A stretch of DNA of 64,000 nt from an uncultured Lachnospiraceae bacterium (GCA_934343915.1 CAKRIL010000007.1:24899-88898), one strand, 5' to 3'; shown: positions 32,865-41,967, numbered from the stretch's first letter. Notes: a model not told the origin generated them from the letters alone. Translations and numbers: made by a program.

Positions 32865-33461
32865 CTACCATCCGATAAAATGTATCGCAATCGGCATCAC
32901 CACAAGCCCTATCGCCGTACCCGATATTATACCGAAGAGCACGTCCGACGGAAAGTGGACGTACAGATATATCCTCGAGAACGCAATGAGTGACGCCCAT
33001 GTCAGGGCAGCCACACCCCACCACGGGTTCATATGAAATATCACGACAACACACGCAAATGACGACGCCGAGTGTCCCGACGGAAGTGATGAGCCGAGCG
33101 GCCGTCTGATGAGCAGGTCAACCGTCTCGTCGAGGTCACATGGTCTGTCCTTCGTAAAAAGTCCCTTTATGATGAAATTCGCTATAAAAGCGACCGCCGC
33201 AATCACGCAGATAAGCACCATCGCCTGCTGGTGCATCTTTTTTACAATATAAAGATACAGTGCCGCAAAAAGCCACACCATTCCGCCGTTTCCGGACTTG
33301 GTAATGAGAATCATAATCTTATCGAGCCTGTCCGTGCGGAGTTGCTGCACCTTGGCAATCATGCGGTCATCTATGCCTCTCCTTAGTTCCTTCTGTTTTT
33401 TGAATTCTTCCTCCCAGTCGAGCCCCTTGTAATGCTCTCTGGTCTTTCTAAGCACTGACAT
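32865..33461 (-). CDS. PAP2-family membrane phosphatase
   Basis: 198 residues with four or five membrane segments. The three parts of the acid-phosphatase signature are visible: KDRPCD, then LPSGHSAS, then SRIYLYVHFPSD. Relatives dephosphorylate undecaprenyl pyrophosphate or phosphatidic-acid-type lipids at the membrane. The N-terminal 35 residues are charged and soluble. GGAG precedes the ATG at 33461. Repeats lie on both sides (A3 downstream, B2 upstream). The precise substrate is not clear from sequence. Confidence 0.88.
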   Translation of the reverse strand: MSVLRKTREHYKGLDWEEEFKKQKELRRGIDDRMIAKVQQLRTDRLDKIMILITKSGNGGMVWLFAALYLYIVKKMHQQAMVLICVIAAVAFIANFIIKGLFTKDRPCDLDETVDLLIRRPLGSSLPSGHSASSFACVVVIFHMNPWWGVAALTWASLIAFSRIYLYVHFPSDVLFGIISGTAIGLVVMPIAIHFIGW

Positions 33462-33502
33462 ACCGTGCTCCTTTCAAATCATTCTTTTTTTAGGATTTAG
33501 GT

Positions 33503-33700
33503 GTTTGCGAAACGCAATTTTTACGATAAACAGCTTCGGATTCAACTTATACGCTCCGAACCTTTTCAAATGCGCCGGTGCTTATCAGCTGTATTTTAGC
33601 TGCTTACGCACCGCTGCGTATTTGAATGAGTGGGAACGCGTTCGGAAGTGTATAAGCTGAACCCGAAGCGTTCACCTTCAATAATATGAGTTTCGCAATC
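33503..33700. repeat. family B palindromic element, copy B2
   Basis: About 198 bp with TTGCGAAAC at the left (33505-33513) and its complement at 33690-33698, as in B1. Nested imperfect pairs follow: GCTTCGGATTCAACTTATAC with its near-complement, TTCAAATGCGCCGGTGC with GCACCGCTGCGTATTTGAA, and CAGCTG at the tip. It lies between the divergent PAP2 and CNNM genes. The interior differs from B1, so the family is held together by its ends and overall shape. Confidence 0.72.
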
Positions 33701-33788
33701 ATTCTTTCTGACTTAAAATTGTACCACATCTTTTTATCCCGCACAACCCGAACACGCCTATTCACTCCTGTCTTTTCCAATATTTTCC

Positions 33789-33817
33789 TTGCAGAGTACA
33801 CTTTCATCATGTATAAT
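33789..33817 (+). promoter_or_regulatory. putative sigma-A promoter of the CNNM/mscL unit
   Basis: TTGCAG, 17 bp, TATAAT, ending 68 bp before the CNNM start codon. It is among the best matches to the sigma-A consensus in the window. Confidence 0.75.
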
Positions 33818-33884
33818 AGCTTCAAATCGAGTCTATTTCATGCAGACGCGATTATTAAATAATCAAAAAGGAGTGATTTTTTTA

Positions 33885-35168
33885 ATGGCCCCCGGGGACA
33901 TAGTACAAGTTTTATTTGTTATCATTTTATTAATGCTCTCTGCATTTTTCTCATCCGCAGAGACAGCTCTTACGACGGTGAGCCGCGTGAGAATGCGTAC
34001 ACTTGCCGAGGACGGCAGCAAGAAGGCTCAGAGAGTTCTTGACATAACCGACAACAAGGCTAAGATGTTATCCGCCATACTTATCGGCAACAACGTGGTC
34101 AACCTCTCAGCTTCCTCACTTTTGACAACACTTGCAGCCAAGCTTTTCGGTTCGCAGTGGATTGCACTTTCAACCGGTGTACTGACATTCTTAATACTTA
34201 TTTTCGGCGAGATTTCACCTAAGACCTTCTCCACCTTTAAGGCAGAGAAGATTTCGCTCGCATACAGCGGAATCATATCCGGACTCATGTGGATACTTAC
34301 ACCTGTAATTTTCATAGTCAATAAGTTTGCAATGGGCTTTTTGTTTTTACTTGGTGTCGATTCGCGTGAGAAGGGACAGTCCTTTACCGAGGATGAGCTT
34401 CGTACAATCGTTGACGTAAGCCATGAAGAAGGCGTGCTTGAGCATGAAGAGCATGAGATGATTAACAATGTGTTTGATTTCGGTAACTCAAGGGCAAGAG
34501 ATGTCATGATTCAGAGAATTGACATGACCTGTGCCTCAATAGACAGCACATACGACGAAATTATTGATATATTCCGCGCAGAGAAGTACACAAGACTTCC
34601 GATTTACAAGGATTCCATTGATAATGTTATCGGTATTATCAATGTAAAGGATCTTCTTCTCTACTCGCCGGGTGATGATTTCCATGTATCTGAGATTTTG
34701 CGTGAACCGTACTATACTTATGAGTTCAAGAAGACATCCGAACTCATGGAGGAATTAAAAAAGACCTCTAATAACATAACCATCGTTCTTGACGAATACG
34801 GCTCAACAGTCGGTATGATTACCCTCGAAGACCTTCTCGAGGAGATTGTCGGTGAAATCAGAGATGAGTACGACGAGGACGAGGAGGACTGCATCACAAA
34901 GATTAACGACAATGAATACCAGCTCAATGGTATGACCAAGCTTGATGACCTTAATGAGCTTCTCGATTCCGATTACGAATCAGAGGATTACGATTCGGTC
35001 AGCGGTCTTGTGATTGATAAGCTTGAACGTCTGCCGCACGACGGTGACGAAGTTATTCTGGGCAATGCCCGCATTGTGGTCGACCACACAGAGAAGAACC
35101 GCATTGACAAGATGCATCTGTACATTACTCCGCACGACGACAATGCAGACAATGAACAGGATAAATAA
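33885..35168 (+). CDS. CNNM/CorC-family protein (DUF21, CBS pair, CorC_HlyC domain)
   Basis: 427 residues. The first 190 are the membrane DUF21 domain (three or four helices, SAFFSSAETALTTVSRVRMR, ILIFGEISPKTFS). A CBS pair follows (ARDVMIQRIDMTCASID ... VLDEYGSTVGMITLEDLLEEIVGEI) and then an acidic CorC_HlyC domain. Proteins of this family are linked to magnesium or cobalt efflux; older annotation calls them hemolysins. The ATG at 33885 is chosen because AAGGAG precedes it and longer frames add atypical residues. mscL follows 32 bp later and is probably cotranscribed. Confidence 0.92.
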   Translation: MAPGDIVQVLFVIILLMLSAFFSSAETALTTVSRVRMRTLAEDGSKKAQRVLDITDNKAKMLSAILIGNNVVNLSASSLLTTLAAKLFGSQWIALSTGVLTFLILIFGEISPKTFSTFKAEKISLAYSGIISGLMWILTPVIFIVNKFAMGFLFLLGVDSREKGQSFTEDELRTIVDVSHEEGVLEHEEHEMINNVFDFGNSRARDVMIQRIDMTCASIDSTYDEIIDIFRAEKYTRLPIYKDSIDNVIGIINVKDLLLYSPGDDFHVSEILREPYYTYEFKKTSELMEELKKTSNNITIVLDEYGSTVGMITLEDLLEEIVGEIRDEYDEDEEDCITKINDNEYQLNGMTKLDDLNELLDSDYESEDYDSVSGLVIDKLERLPHDGDEVILGNARIVVDHTEKNRIDKMHLYITPHDDNADNEQDK

Positions 35169-35200
35169 ATATAAATAAAATAATTACGGAGGAAAATGAA

Positions 35201-35596
35201 GTGTTAAAGGAATTCAAAAAATTCATCTCCCGCGGCAATGTTCTCGACATGGCTGTCGGTATCATCATGGGTAGTGCTTTTACCGCCATCGTTACATCTC
35301 TTGTCAACGATATATTGACACCTCTTATCGGGCTCATCATAGGCGGTATTGATTTCAGTGCTCTGTCCATCACAATCGGAAGTGCTTCTATTGCCTACGG
35401 TTCATTTATTCAGGCAGTCATCAACTTCCTGCTTGTTGCTCTTTCCCTGTTCCTTATTGTGAAGGGAATCAACAAGTTCCATGTCAAGAAGGAAGAGAAG
35501 CCTGCTGCTCCTGCAACCAAAGAATGCCCTCTGTGCTATTCAACAATCAATATCAAGGCAACAAAGTGTCCTCACTGCACAGGCGATATCAAGTAA
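35201..35596 (+). CDS. mscL: large-conductance mechanosensitive channel MscL with zinc-ribbon tail
   Basis: 131 residues with a GTG start preceded by GGAGG. The N-terminal part is standard MscL: KEFKKFISRGNVLDMAVGIIMGSAF, TM1, the periplasmic loop, then TM2 (FIQAVINFLLVALSLFLIVKGINKF). It opens under membrane tension to release solutes. Unusually the C-terminus ends not in the common charged helix but in a four-Cys ribbon, CPLCYSTINIKATKCPHC. It shares a transcript with the CNNM protein and is followed by a strong terminator. Confidence 0.93.
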   Translation: MLKEFKKFISRGNVLDMAVGIIMGSAFTAIVTSLVNDILTPLIGLIIGGIDFSALSITIGSASIAYGSFIQAVINFLLVALSLFLIVKGINKFHVKKEEKPAAPATKECPLCYSTINIKATKCPHCTGDIK

Positions 35597-35649
35597 GTAA
35601 TTATTTATTTTAAATTTACCGAAAAGCAATTTTCCGCAGGTTAAAAATT

Positions 35650-35697
35650 AAGGCTGACACATCGGTTATTCATTGAATTCCGGCGTGTCAGCCTTTT
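35650..35697 (+). terminator. intrinsic terminator after mscL
   Basis: A 12-bp stem AAGGCTGACACatc.../...GTGTCAGCCTT followed by TTTTT on the plus strand; A-rich on the other side, so it may also serve the convergent hflC. Confidence 0.85.
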
Positions 35698-35706
35698 TAT
35701 GTTATT

Positions 35707-36579
35707 TTATTTCTCCCACCCATTAAATATCTGTGCAATCGGTGAATCTGCCGACAACACTACTGTCTTGTTACTGCCTACCATTGATGCCTTAAGTGCA
35801 TCAAGGCTTCTGACAAATTCATAGAATTCGGTTCTTGACTCATCCCCGTAAGCCTCGGCAAGTATTCTCATGTATTCAGCCTCCCCTTCTGCCACAAGAA
35901 TCTCCGCCTGCATCTCTGCCTCCGAGAGCATCAAAGTCACTTCCTTATCCGTTGTATTTCTAATAACCTGTGCCTCTGCCTGACCTTCAGCAGTATATGT
36001 AGCTGCAATATTATCACGCTCTGAAATCATTCTCTCATACACCGCAGTCTTGTTATCGCTCGGAAGGTCAAGTCTCTTATTCTCAACTGTGATAATCTCT
36101 ATTCCGTACTGTGCCATCGTAGCTCCGATATTTTCCTCTATTGATGCTGCAAGCTCTCCGTCCCTCGCCTTTATTACCTCATCCTGTGTCATTGAGCTTA
36201 TGGTGTTCTTCGTAGCGTTGAATACCACGGTATCAATACGGCTCTCTGCATTTGCAATGGAACCGTTAAGTGTCTGTGCGAACTTAAGCGGATCTGTTAT
36301 TCTCCATAATACATAGCTGTCTGTTATCATTGTCTTTTTATCTGATGTAATAACCTCTGACTCAGCAATATCATAAAGAAGAATTTCCTTAGGAAGCGTA
36401 TCCGCTGTCTCTATAAAAGGAATCTTAAAGCATATTCCTGATGTTGTCTGCACCCTGTCTACCTTGCCGAATCTTTTTACCAGCTTGAATTCATCCTGAT
36501 TGACAACCTCTATGGATGAAGCAAGCGTTATCACCGCCAAAATTGCAATAATTATTATGGCTATCTTTGATTTTTTCAT
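35707..36579 (-). CDS. hflC: HflC-like SPFH/prohibitin-domain protein
   Basis: 290 residues. One N-terminal membrane anchor (IAIIIIAILAVITLASSIEVV) is followed by the SPFH domain (QDEFKLVKRFGKV, SGICFKIPFIET) and a long charged coiled coil (ISERDNIAATYTAEGQAEAQVI). HflC and HflK form a ring-shaped membrane complex that in Escherichia coli encloses the FtsH protease. Start 36579 has GGAG-N6-ATG. It follows hflK, the two sharing the yybP-ykoY leader upstream. No ftsH is in the window. Confidence 0.93.
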   Translation of the reverse strand: MKKSKIAIIIIAILAVITLASSIEVVNQDEFKLVKRFGKVDRVQTTSGICFKIPFIETADTLPKEILLYDIAESEVITSDKKTMITDSYVLWRITDPLKFAQTLNGSIANAESRIDTVVFNATKNTISSMTQDEVIKARDGELAASIEENIGATMAQYGIEIITVENKRLDLPSDNKTAVYERMISERDNIAATYTAEGQAEAQVIRNTTDKEVTLMLSEAEMQAEILVAEGEAEYMRILAEAYGDESRTEFYEFVRSLDALKASMVGSNKTVVLSADSPIAQIFNGWEK

Positions 36580-36645
36580 ATTATTCTCCATTCTGCCGTC
36601 ATCTGACGGTCAATCGTGATTCCCCGTCCTGCTTACTTGCTGCCT

Positions 36646-37623
36646 TTACTGGTTATCTCCGGTAAATGAATCAAGCGGAAGCACTGACTGCACACCATCC
36701 GTACCAACGATTATCACCTTGAGGTCAGGAAGGACATCCTCCATCGCCTCGTAGAACATACGAAGCTTGGTAACCGTCGGATTCTTAACGTATTCCTCAT
36801 ACATGGCATTGAATCGTGACACCTGCGCTGTCGCTTCGTTGATACGCTGCTCCTTCTGTGCCTCGGCATTCTTTATAATACCATCCGCCTTAGCCTCGGC
36901 ATCCGGAATCTCCTCATTGCGGTACTTGTTGGCATTGTTAAGAGCCGTCTCCTTGCCCTGCTTAGCTGTCTCTACTGCCTTGAACGCCTCCATAACCTCT
37001 GCCGTAGGCGGCTCAGAATCCTGAATCGTAATGTTCACAAGCATAATACCTAAATCCTGCTCCTCAAGCTTACCTACTATAAGCTGCTTTATGTTGGACT
37101 GAATCTCGGACTTACCTGTTGTGAGCACGCTGTCAACATTATAGCTTGCAACCACTGAACGAATGCAGCCCTGTGCGATATTCTTCAATATAAGCTCCGG
37201 ATTCTCCGAATTGTACACTGCCTTTACCGGGTCCGTCACCTTATACTCAACAAAGAAATCGACATTGACAAAATTGTAATCCGATGTAATCATAAGCGAC
37301 TCATCCGTATCAAGTACATATCCGTTAGCATCTGTACTGTAACCCATCGTAAATCCGTGAATTGTCGTGTCAACCTTCACTACCTTCTGTATGAACGGAA
37401 TCTTAAAATGCAGTCCCGAATCGGTAACCGACTGCGGCTTTCCGAGAGTAATAAGAACCGCCTGCTCCTGCTCATTAATCTGATATGTAGAGTTCATTGC
37501 AAGAATGAAAACCACTATCACTGCGGCTATAATCCACCCGAATTTCTTAAAAAACTTTCCGGATTTCTTTGCCGCTCTCTTAAATTCCTCCTCATCATAC
37601 ACAAAATCATTGTTTTTACTCAT
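36646..37623 (-). CDS. hflK: HflK-like SPFH/prohibitin-domain protein
   Basis: 325 residues: a short basic cytoplasmic head, one membrane helix (WIIAAVIVVFILAMNSTYQI), the SPFH domain (NEQEQAVLITLGKP, SGLHFKIPFIQKV) and a coiled-coil region (NANKYRNEEIPDAEAKADG). It pairs with HflC. Start 37623 is set by GGAGG-N6-ATG; an upstream frame lacks a site. The 5' leader of about 280 nt contains a manganese-type yybP-ykoY riboswitch with terminator, unusual for this gene pair. Confidence 0.93.
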   Translation of the reverse strand: MSKNNDFVYDEEEFKRAAKKSGKFFKKFGWIIAAVIVVFILAMNSTYQINEQEQAVLITLGKPQSVTDSGLHFKIPFIQKVVKVDTTIHGFTMGYSTDANGYVLDTDESLMITSDYNFVNVDFFVEYKVTDPVKAVYNSENPELILKNIAQGCIRSVVASYNVDSVLTTGKSEIQSNIKQLIVGKLEEQDLGIMLVNITIQDSEPPTAEVMEAFKAVETAKQGKETALNNANKYRNEEIPDAEAKADGIIKNAEAQKEQRINEATAQVSRFNAMYEEYVKNPTVTKLRMFYEAMEDVLPDLKVIIVGTDGVQSVLPLDSFTGDNQ

Positions 37624-37735
37624 ACTTTGCCTCCATCTTCTTCGTGTAATTTCCACTCTGTGCTTTGTGAATGTTATCTACCCAAACGTTCTGTCAATCA
37701 CCGTCGTCCTGCTTCATGATATTAACGTTTTTTTG

Positions 37736-37759
37736 TAATAGGAATGAAGTTTCCTATTA
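37736..37759. repeat. family D short palindrome, copy D1
   Basis: TAATAGGAA, then TGAAGT, then TTCCTATTA. It lies in the hflKC leader immediately after the T-run of the riboswitch terminator. The loop NGAAGT and stem recur at 52235 and 60017. Confidence 0.85.
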
Positions 37760-37760
37760 T

Positions 37761-37900
37761 AAAAAAAGACCTTTGCTACGGAAATCCATAACAAAAGTCT
37801 TGCTACTCGCTCATAAAGTCCGAATCCATAACCGCGGTAAAATGGATTGTTCTGACGGAAATTATGACACCTCACGATGCCAGCTACTCCCTTTTGGGTA
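37761..37900 (-). promoter_or_regulatory. yybP-ykoY (manganese) riboswitch with terminator, upstream of hflKC
   Basis: On the minus strand the leader reads CAAAAGGGAGTAGC (37896-37883), a P2 hairpin, the L3 segment CCGTCAGAAC, a third stem AATCCAT/ATGGATT, and finally AGTAGCAAGACTTTTG (to 37792). These are the conserved parts of the yybP-ykoY aptamer: GGGAGUAGC, CGUCA and AGCAAGACNUUU. CAAAAG pairs with CTTTTG to form P1. The 3' strand of P1 can instead pair with CAAAGGTCT, giving a terminator followed by seven T (37767-37761). Ligand binding would stabilise P1 and let transcription continue, so an ON switch. Known aptamers of this class bind Mn2+. Confidence 0.87.
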
Positions 37901-37907
37901 TGTAGAG

Positions 37908-37936
37908 ATATTATCATATTGAGAGGCAGCTGTCAA
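37908..37936 (-). promoter_or_regulatory. sigma-A promoter of the riboswitch-hflKC unit
   Basis: On the minus strand TTGACA, 17 bp, TAATAT. Transcription would start about 5 nt before the P1 strand of the aptamer. Confidence 0.85.
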
Positions 37937-38114
37937 GATATATTGCCATTTTTTTAACAAAGTACCTTTATCGAAACATATAAGATTTCTATTTATAACA
38001 ATTTTTCTGTATTATCGCGTCGTTAAACTTCATAAGGATTATTTTTCAGTGGAAATTTTCTTTAAATTGTTATATTATCATACCGCACCCAAAAGCAATT
38101 TAAAATAAATCCAT

Positions 38115-38145
38115 GGGTAATTGTGAGGAAGCTTCTCAATTATCC
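38115..38145. promoter_or_regulatory. inverted repeat upstream of the MATE gene
   Basis: GGGTAATTG (38115-38123) and CAATTATCC (38137-38145) around GAAGCTT, 25 bp before the start codon. It could be a repressor operator or a hairpin in the mRNA leader. The remaining 200 bp up to the hflK promoter is AT-rich with no other clear signal. Confidence 0.4.
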
Positions 38146-38169
38146 AAATAAATTATATGAGGTAATAAC

Positions 38170-39495
38170 ATGTTCACAAAGAAACAGCTCTGGGCTCTTC
38201 TCATCCCGCTCATGGTCGAGCAGGTGCTCAACTCACTCATGGGAACCGCCGACACTATGATGGTCAGCAACGTAGGTTCCGCCGCTATCTCAGCGGTATC
38301 GCTTGTCGATTCAATCAACACACTTATACTCAATATCTTCTCGGCTCTTGCCACGGGTGGTGCAATAGTGTGCTCGCAGTACATAGGAAAGCAGTGCTCC
38401 GACAAGGCAAACGCCGCAGGACGGCAGCTTATTTTATCAATGTTTGCAATATCCACTGTGATTTCCGCGGTATGCGTGATATTCCGCGCACCGCTTTTAT
38501 CCCTGATATTCGGCAAAGTAGAAGCCGACGTAATGACAAATGCTCTTATTTATATGCTCATAACAGGTCTTTCATTCCCGTTTATAGGTCTGTACAACGC
38601 ATCCGCAGCACTTTTCCGCTCGTCGGGCAACTCCAAGCTTCCGATGACGGTGTCCATGATATCCAACTGCATCAATATTGTCGGAAACGCCGTATTTATA
38701 TTCGGGCTTAAGATGGGGGTTGCGGGTGCAGCACTGTCAACTCTCATATCAAGAATATTCTGCGCGGTTGTCATAATGTACATCCAGACAAAGCCAAAAC
38801 AGACCATATACATAAGCAACTACCTCACAATACGTCCTGATTTTTCAATGGTAAAAATGATTCTCGGCTTCGGTATTCCTACCGGAATCGAGAACGGTAT
38901 GTTCCAGTTCGGTAAGCTCGCAATACAGTCGACAGTATCAACTCTCGGCACAACAGCCATTGCCGCACAGGCTATGACAGCCGTACTCGAGGCATTCAGC
39001 AGCATGGCAGGCATCGGTATCGGACTCGGCATGGTTACAATCGTCGGTCAGTGCATCGGTGCGGGACGCAAGGACGAGGCAAAGCGCTACATATTAAAGC
39101 TTACATGGTACGGAGAGGTATCAATAATTATCTCCTGCGTGCTTCTGTATCTCGCCTGTGACCTCATAACCACACTCGGCGGAATGGAGCCTGAGGCTGC
39201 CGCTCTCTGCAAACAGATGACACTCGCAATCACAATCTACAAGCCTATCGCATGGCCGTTCTCCTTCATGCCGGGTTACGGAATGCGTGCCGCAGGCGAC
39301 GTCAAGTTCTCGATGATTACCTCGTCCATCACGATGTGGACATGCCGTGTATTCCTCACGGTGGTGCTCATCCGTTTCTTCGGTTGGGGACCGATGGCAG
39401 TCTGGATTGGTATGTTCACCGACTGGACGGCAAGAAGCATCTGCTTCGCGACAAGATTCTTTACAGGCGGGTGGATGAAGAAAAAGGCGGTGTGA
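38170..39495 (+). CDS. MATE-family efflux transporter
   Basis: 441 residues with about twelve membrane helices in two related halves. LLIPLMVEQVLNSLMGTADTMMVSNVG at the N-terminus is the typical MATE opening and FGIPTGIENGMFQFGKL begins the second half. Such proteins export cationic drugs, flavins or metabolites with Na+ or H+. GAGG precedes the ATG. It is a single gene, convergent with the AEC transporter three bases beyond its stop. Confidence 0.93.
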   Translation: MFTKKQLWALLIPLMVEQVLNSLMGTADTMMVSNVGSAAISAVSLVDSINTLILNIFSALATGGAIVCSQYIGKQCSDKANAAGRQLILSMFAISTVISAVCVIFRAPLLSLIFGKVEADVMTNALIYMLITGLSFPFIGLYNASAALFRSSGNSKLPMTVSMISNCINIVGNAVFIFGLKMGVAGAALSTLISRIFCAVVIMYIQTKPKQTIYISNYLTIRPDFSMVKMILGFGIPTGIENGMFQFGKLAIQSTVSTLGTTAIAAQAMTAVLEAFSSMAGIGIGLGMVTIVGQCIGAGRKDEAKRYILKLTWYGEVSIIISCVLLYLACDLITTLGGMEPEAAALCKQMTLAITIYKPIAWPFSFMPGYGMRAAGDVKFSMITSSITMWTCRVFLTVVLIRFFGWGPMAVWIGMFTDWTARSICFATRFFTGGWMKKKAV

Positions 39496-39498
39496 GTG

Positions 39499-40449
39499 CT
39501 ATATAAGCCCCATCACCTTCAGCACGAATATCCACCCTGTCAGCGTCACGGATGACAGAAGCGTTGCCATGACCACTATGCTTGAGCTCAACACCTCGTC
39601 GTTTCCCATGTTCTTCGCCATGATGTAGCAGGTAACCGTCGTTGGCGAGCCGAGCATGACAAGAATTGCTACAAGTTCACTGCCACGGAAGCCGAAAGCT
39701 ATCGCAAATGGGAAAAAGATGAGCGGCAGAAGCACAAGCTTTATAAAGGTGGCGATTGAGGTGAGCTTAAGCTTCTTAATCGCCTTTGCACCCTCGAAGC
39801 CTGCACCGACCACTAAGAGCGCAACAGGTGTCGCCGTCTGTGCGATGCTTGTCACCGCCTTTAACGGAATCTGCGGTATGCTTATACCTAATATCGAAAA
39901 TGGAAGTCCGAGAAATATACCGATTATTATCGGGTTCTTTATCACGTTCAGACAGGCTTTCTTGATGTTTTCCCCCTTATTCACGCCCTTCCCCATATCC
40001 GCCGAGAACGTCAGTATAATGACCGACAGAATGTTGTAGAGCGGCACTGCCGACACAATCATGAGTGGAGCCATTCCCGAGTTGCCGTATATGTTGTTGA
40101 TGAACGCAATTCCAAGCACAGCCGCACTTCCTCTCGCACTTGCCTGTGCAAATGCTCCCACCTGCGTCTTATCCTTTATAAAAATATAGCTGAGTCCCCA
40201 TATCGCAAGAAACATTATGGTCGTTGTTATCATGCAGAATAAAACAAAGGTCAGATTAAAATCTGACCTTATGTCCGCGGTCGCTATGTCCTTAAACAGC
40301 AGCACGGGAAGTGCCACCTTAAAGACATATTTGTCTGCAACCTTATTAAATTCTTTGTTGAACAGACCGATTCGCATGAGGAACCAGCCAAGAACCATAA
40401 TGAGAAATATAGGCAACGTAGCGTTTAAGCTGAAAATAAAATCTGCCAT
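39499..40449 (-). CDS. AEC-family transporter (auxin efflux carrier fold)
   Basis: 316 residues and about ten membrane segments in two halves. The early segment PIFLIMVLGWFLMRIGLFNKEF and the later NPIIIGIFLGLPFSILGI match AEC proteins, some of which carry malate or malonate. The ATG at 40449 is preceded by AGGA. It follows galT by about 27 bp and may share the galK-galT transcript. Substrate unknown. Confidence 0.88.
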   Translation of the reverse strand: MADFIFSLNATLPIFLIMVLGWFLMRIGLFNKEFNKVADKYVFKVALPVLLFKDIATADIRSDFNLTFVLFCMITTTIMFLAIWGLSYIFIKDKTQVGAFAQASARGSAAVLGIAFINNIYGNSGMAPLMIVSAVPLYNILSVIILTFSADMGKGVNKGENIKKACLNVIKNPIIIGIFLGLPFSILGISIPQIPLKAVTSIAQTATPVALLVVGAGFEGAKAIKKLKLTSIATFIKLVLLPLIFFPFAIAFGFRGSELVAILVMLGSPTTVTCYIMAKNMGNDEVLSSSIVVMATLLSSVTLTGWIFVLKVMGLI

Positions 40450-40476
40450 GATAATCCTAATCCTCATTTCTATTTT

Positions 40477-41967
40477 TTACAGTGTCGCCGTGAATCTGTC
40501 AAACGCAGCCTGACCTTCGGCATTTCTCTTGAATACGCCCGCGTCCTCGAGAACCTTCTTGAACACTATACCAATCTCTTCCTTGATAATTGCATCGACA
40601 TTGTCTGCATTTATCACATCATACTTAGGTCTGAACTCATCCACCCAGTCGGCATGCTTCTCTATCTTCTCATTGGAGCGGATGTCCTTTCCGTTTACGA
40701 TATAATCCGAGAGAATCTCCATCTCCTCCTTGAGTCTTGAAGGAAGCACCGCAAGTCCCATAACCTCGATGAGTCCGATGTTCTCCTTCTTGATATGATG
40801 CAGCTCGTTGTGCGGATGATACAGTCCAAGCGGACACTCCGGTGTCGTTATGTTGTTGCGGAGTGCAAGGTCAAGCTCATACATATCGCCGCGCTTTCTC
40901 GCAATCGGTGTGATGGTGTTGTGTGGCTCCCCGTCCGTCTCGGCGAACACATAAGCCGCCTCATCGGTGTAGCCTCTCCAAGCCTTCAAAATGTGGTCTG
41001 CAAGGTCGATGATTCTCTTCTCATCGGCACAGCTCAATCTAATAACAGACAAAGGCCACTTTACTATTCCTGCCTTTACGTCCTCATAGCCCTTCACCGT
41101 GAACTCTCTCTCGACAGGAGCCTTTGCCATTGCGAACTCATAGTTTCCACCCTGAAAATGGTCATGTGAGAGGATTGAACCGCCTACAATAGGGAGGTCA
41201 GCATTAGAACCTATGAAATAATGAGGGAACAGCTTGATAAAGTCAAAAAGCTTAACAAATGTCGCACGCTCAACCTTCATCGGAATATGCTGTCCATTGA
41301 ACACTATACAATGCTCATTATAATATACATACGGTGAATACTGGAAGCCCCACTGTCCGCCGTTGATCGTTATAGGAATAATTCTGTGATTCTCCCTTGC
41401 AGGATGATTGGTACGTCCGGCATAGCCCTCGTTCTCACGGCAGAGCTGGCACTTAGGATAACCGCTCTGCTTGGCAAGCTTCGCGGCTGCAATCGCCTTA
41501 GGATCCTTTTCAGGCTTGGACAGATTAATCGTGATGTCAATATCACCGTACTCCGTCTTGGTAACCCACTTCATATCCCTGCACACGCGGTATCTTCTGA
41601 TATAATCCGAATCCCGGCTGAGCTTATAGTAATAATCCGTTGCCTCCTTAGGGGATACGGCATACTTCTCCTTAAATGTCTTTATAACCTGTGAAGGTCT
41701 CGGCATAAGGCAGTTCATAAGCCTTGTGTCAAATAAATCCCTGTACACCACACTGTCCTCTATAAGTCCCTTCTCGACAGCATAGTCAAGAAGCTCCTTT
41801 AAAACAGGCTGAAGCTCAACATCCTTATAATTCTCCTCAGGCTCCTCATAGTCGTCAAGCTTTAACACATCGAGAATGAGATTAGTGGAATATATCTTCT
41901 CTTCCTCGGAAATCAATCCTGTCTCCATTCCATATGCAACAAGCTTCTTAATTGCCTCATATACCAT
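40477..41967 (-). CDS. galT: UDP-glucose--hexose-1-phosphate uridylyltransferase, class II
   Basis: 496 residues, the length typical of the Firmicutes GalT type rather than the 350-residue E. coli type. GGSILSHDHFQGG carries the family His residues and CPLGLYHPHNELHHIKKENIGLIEVMGLAVLP is a strong family match. It exchanges galactose 1-phosphate with UDP-glucose in the Leloir pathway. GGAGG precedes the ATG at 41967. galK lies upstream with a glycosyltransferase gene between. Confidence 0.95.
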   Translation of the reverse strand: MVYEAIKKLVAYGMETGLISEEEKIYSTNLILDVLKLDDYEEPEENYKDVELQPVLKELLDYAVEKGLIEDSVVYRDLFDTRLMNCLMPRPSQVIKTFKEKYAVSPKEATDYYYKLSRDSDYIRRYRVCRDMKWVTKTEYGDIDITINLSKPEKDPKAIAAAKLAKQSGYPKCQLCRENEGYAGRTNHPARENHRIIPITINGGQWGFQYSPYVYYNEHCIVFNGQHIPMKVERATFVKLFDFIKLFPHYFIGSNADLPIVGGSILSHDHFQGGNYEFAMAKAPVEREFTVKGYEDVKAGIVKWPLSVIRLSCADEKRIIDLADHILKAWRGYTDEAAYVFAETDGEPHNTITPIARKRGDMYELDLALRNNITTPECPLGLYHPHNELHHIKKENIGLIEVMGLAVLPSRLKEEMEILSDYIVNGKDIRSNEKIEKHADWVDEFRPKYDVINADNVDAIIKEEIGIVFKKVLEDAGVFKRNAEGQAAFDRFTATL

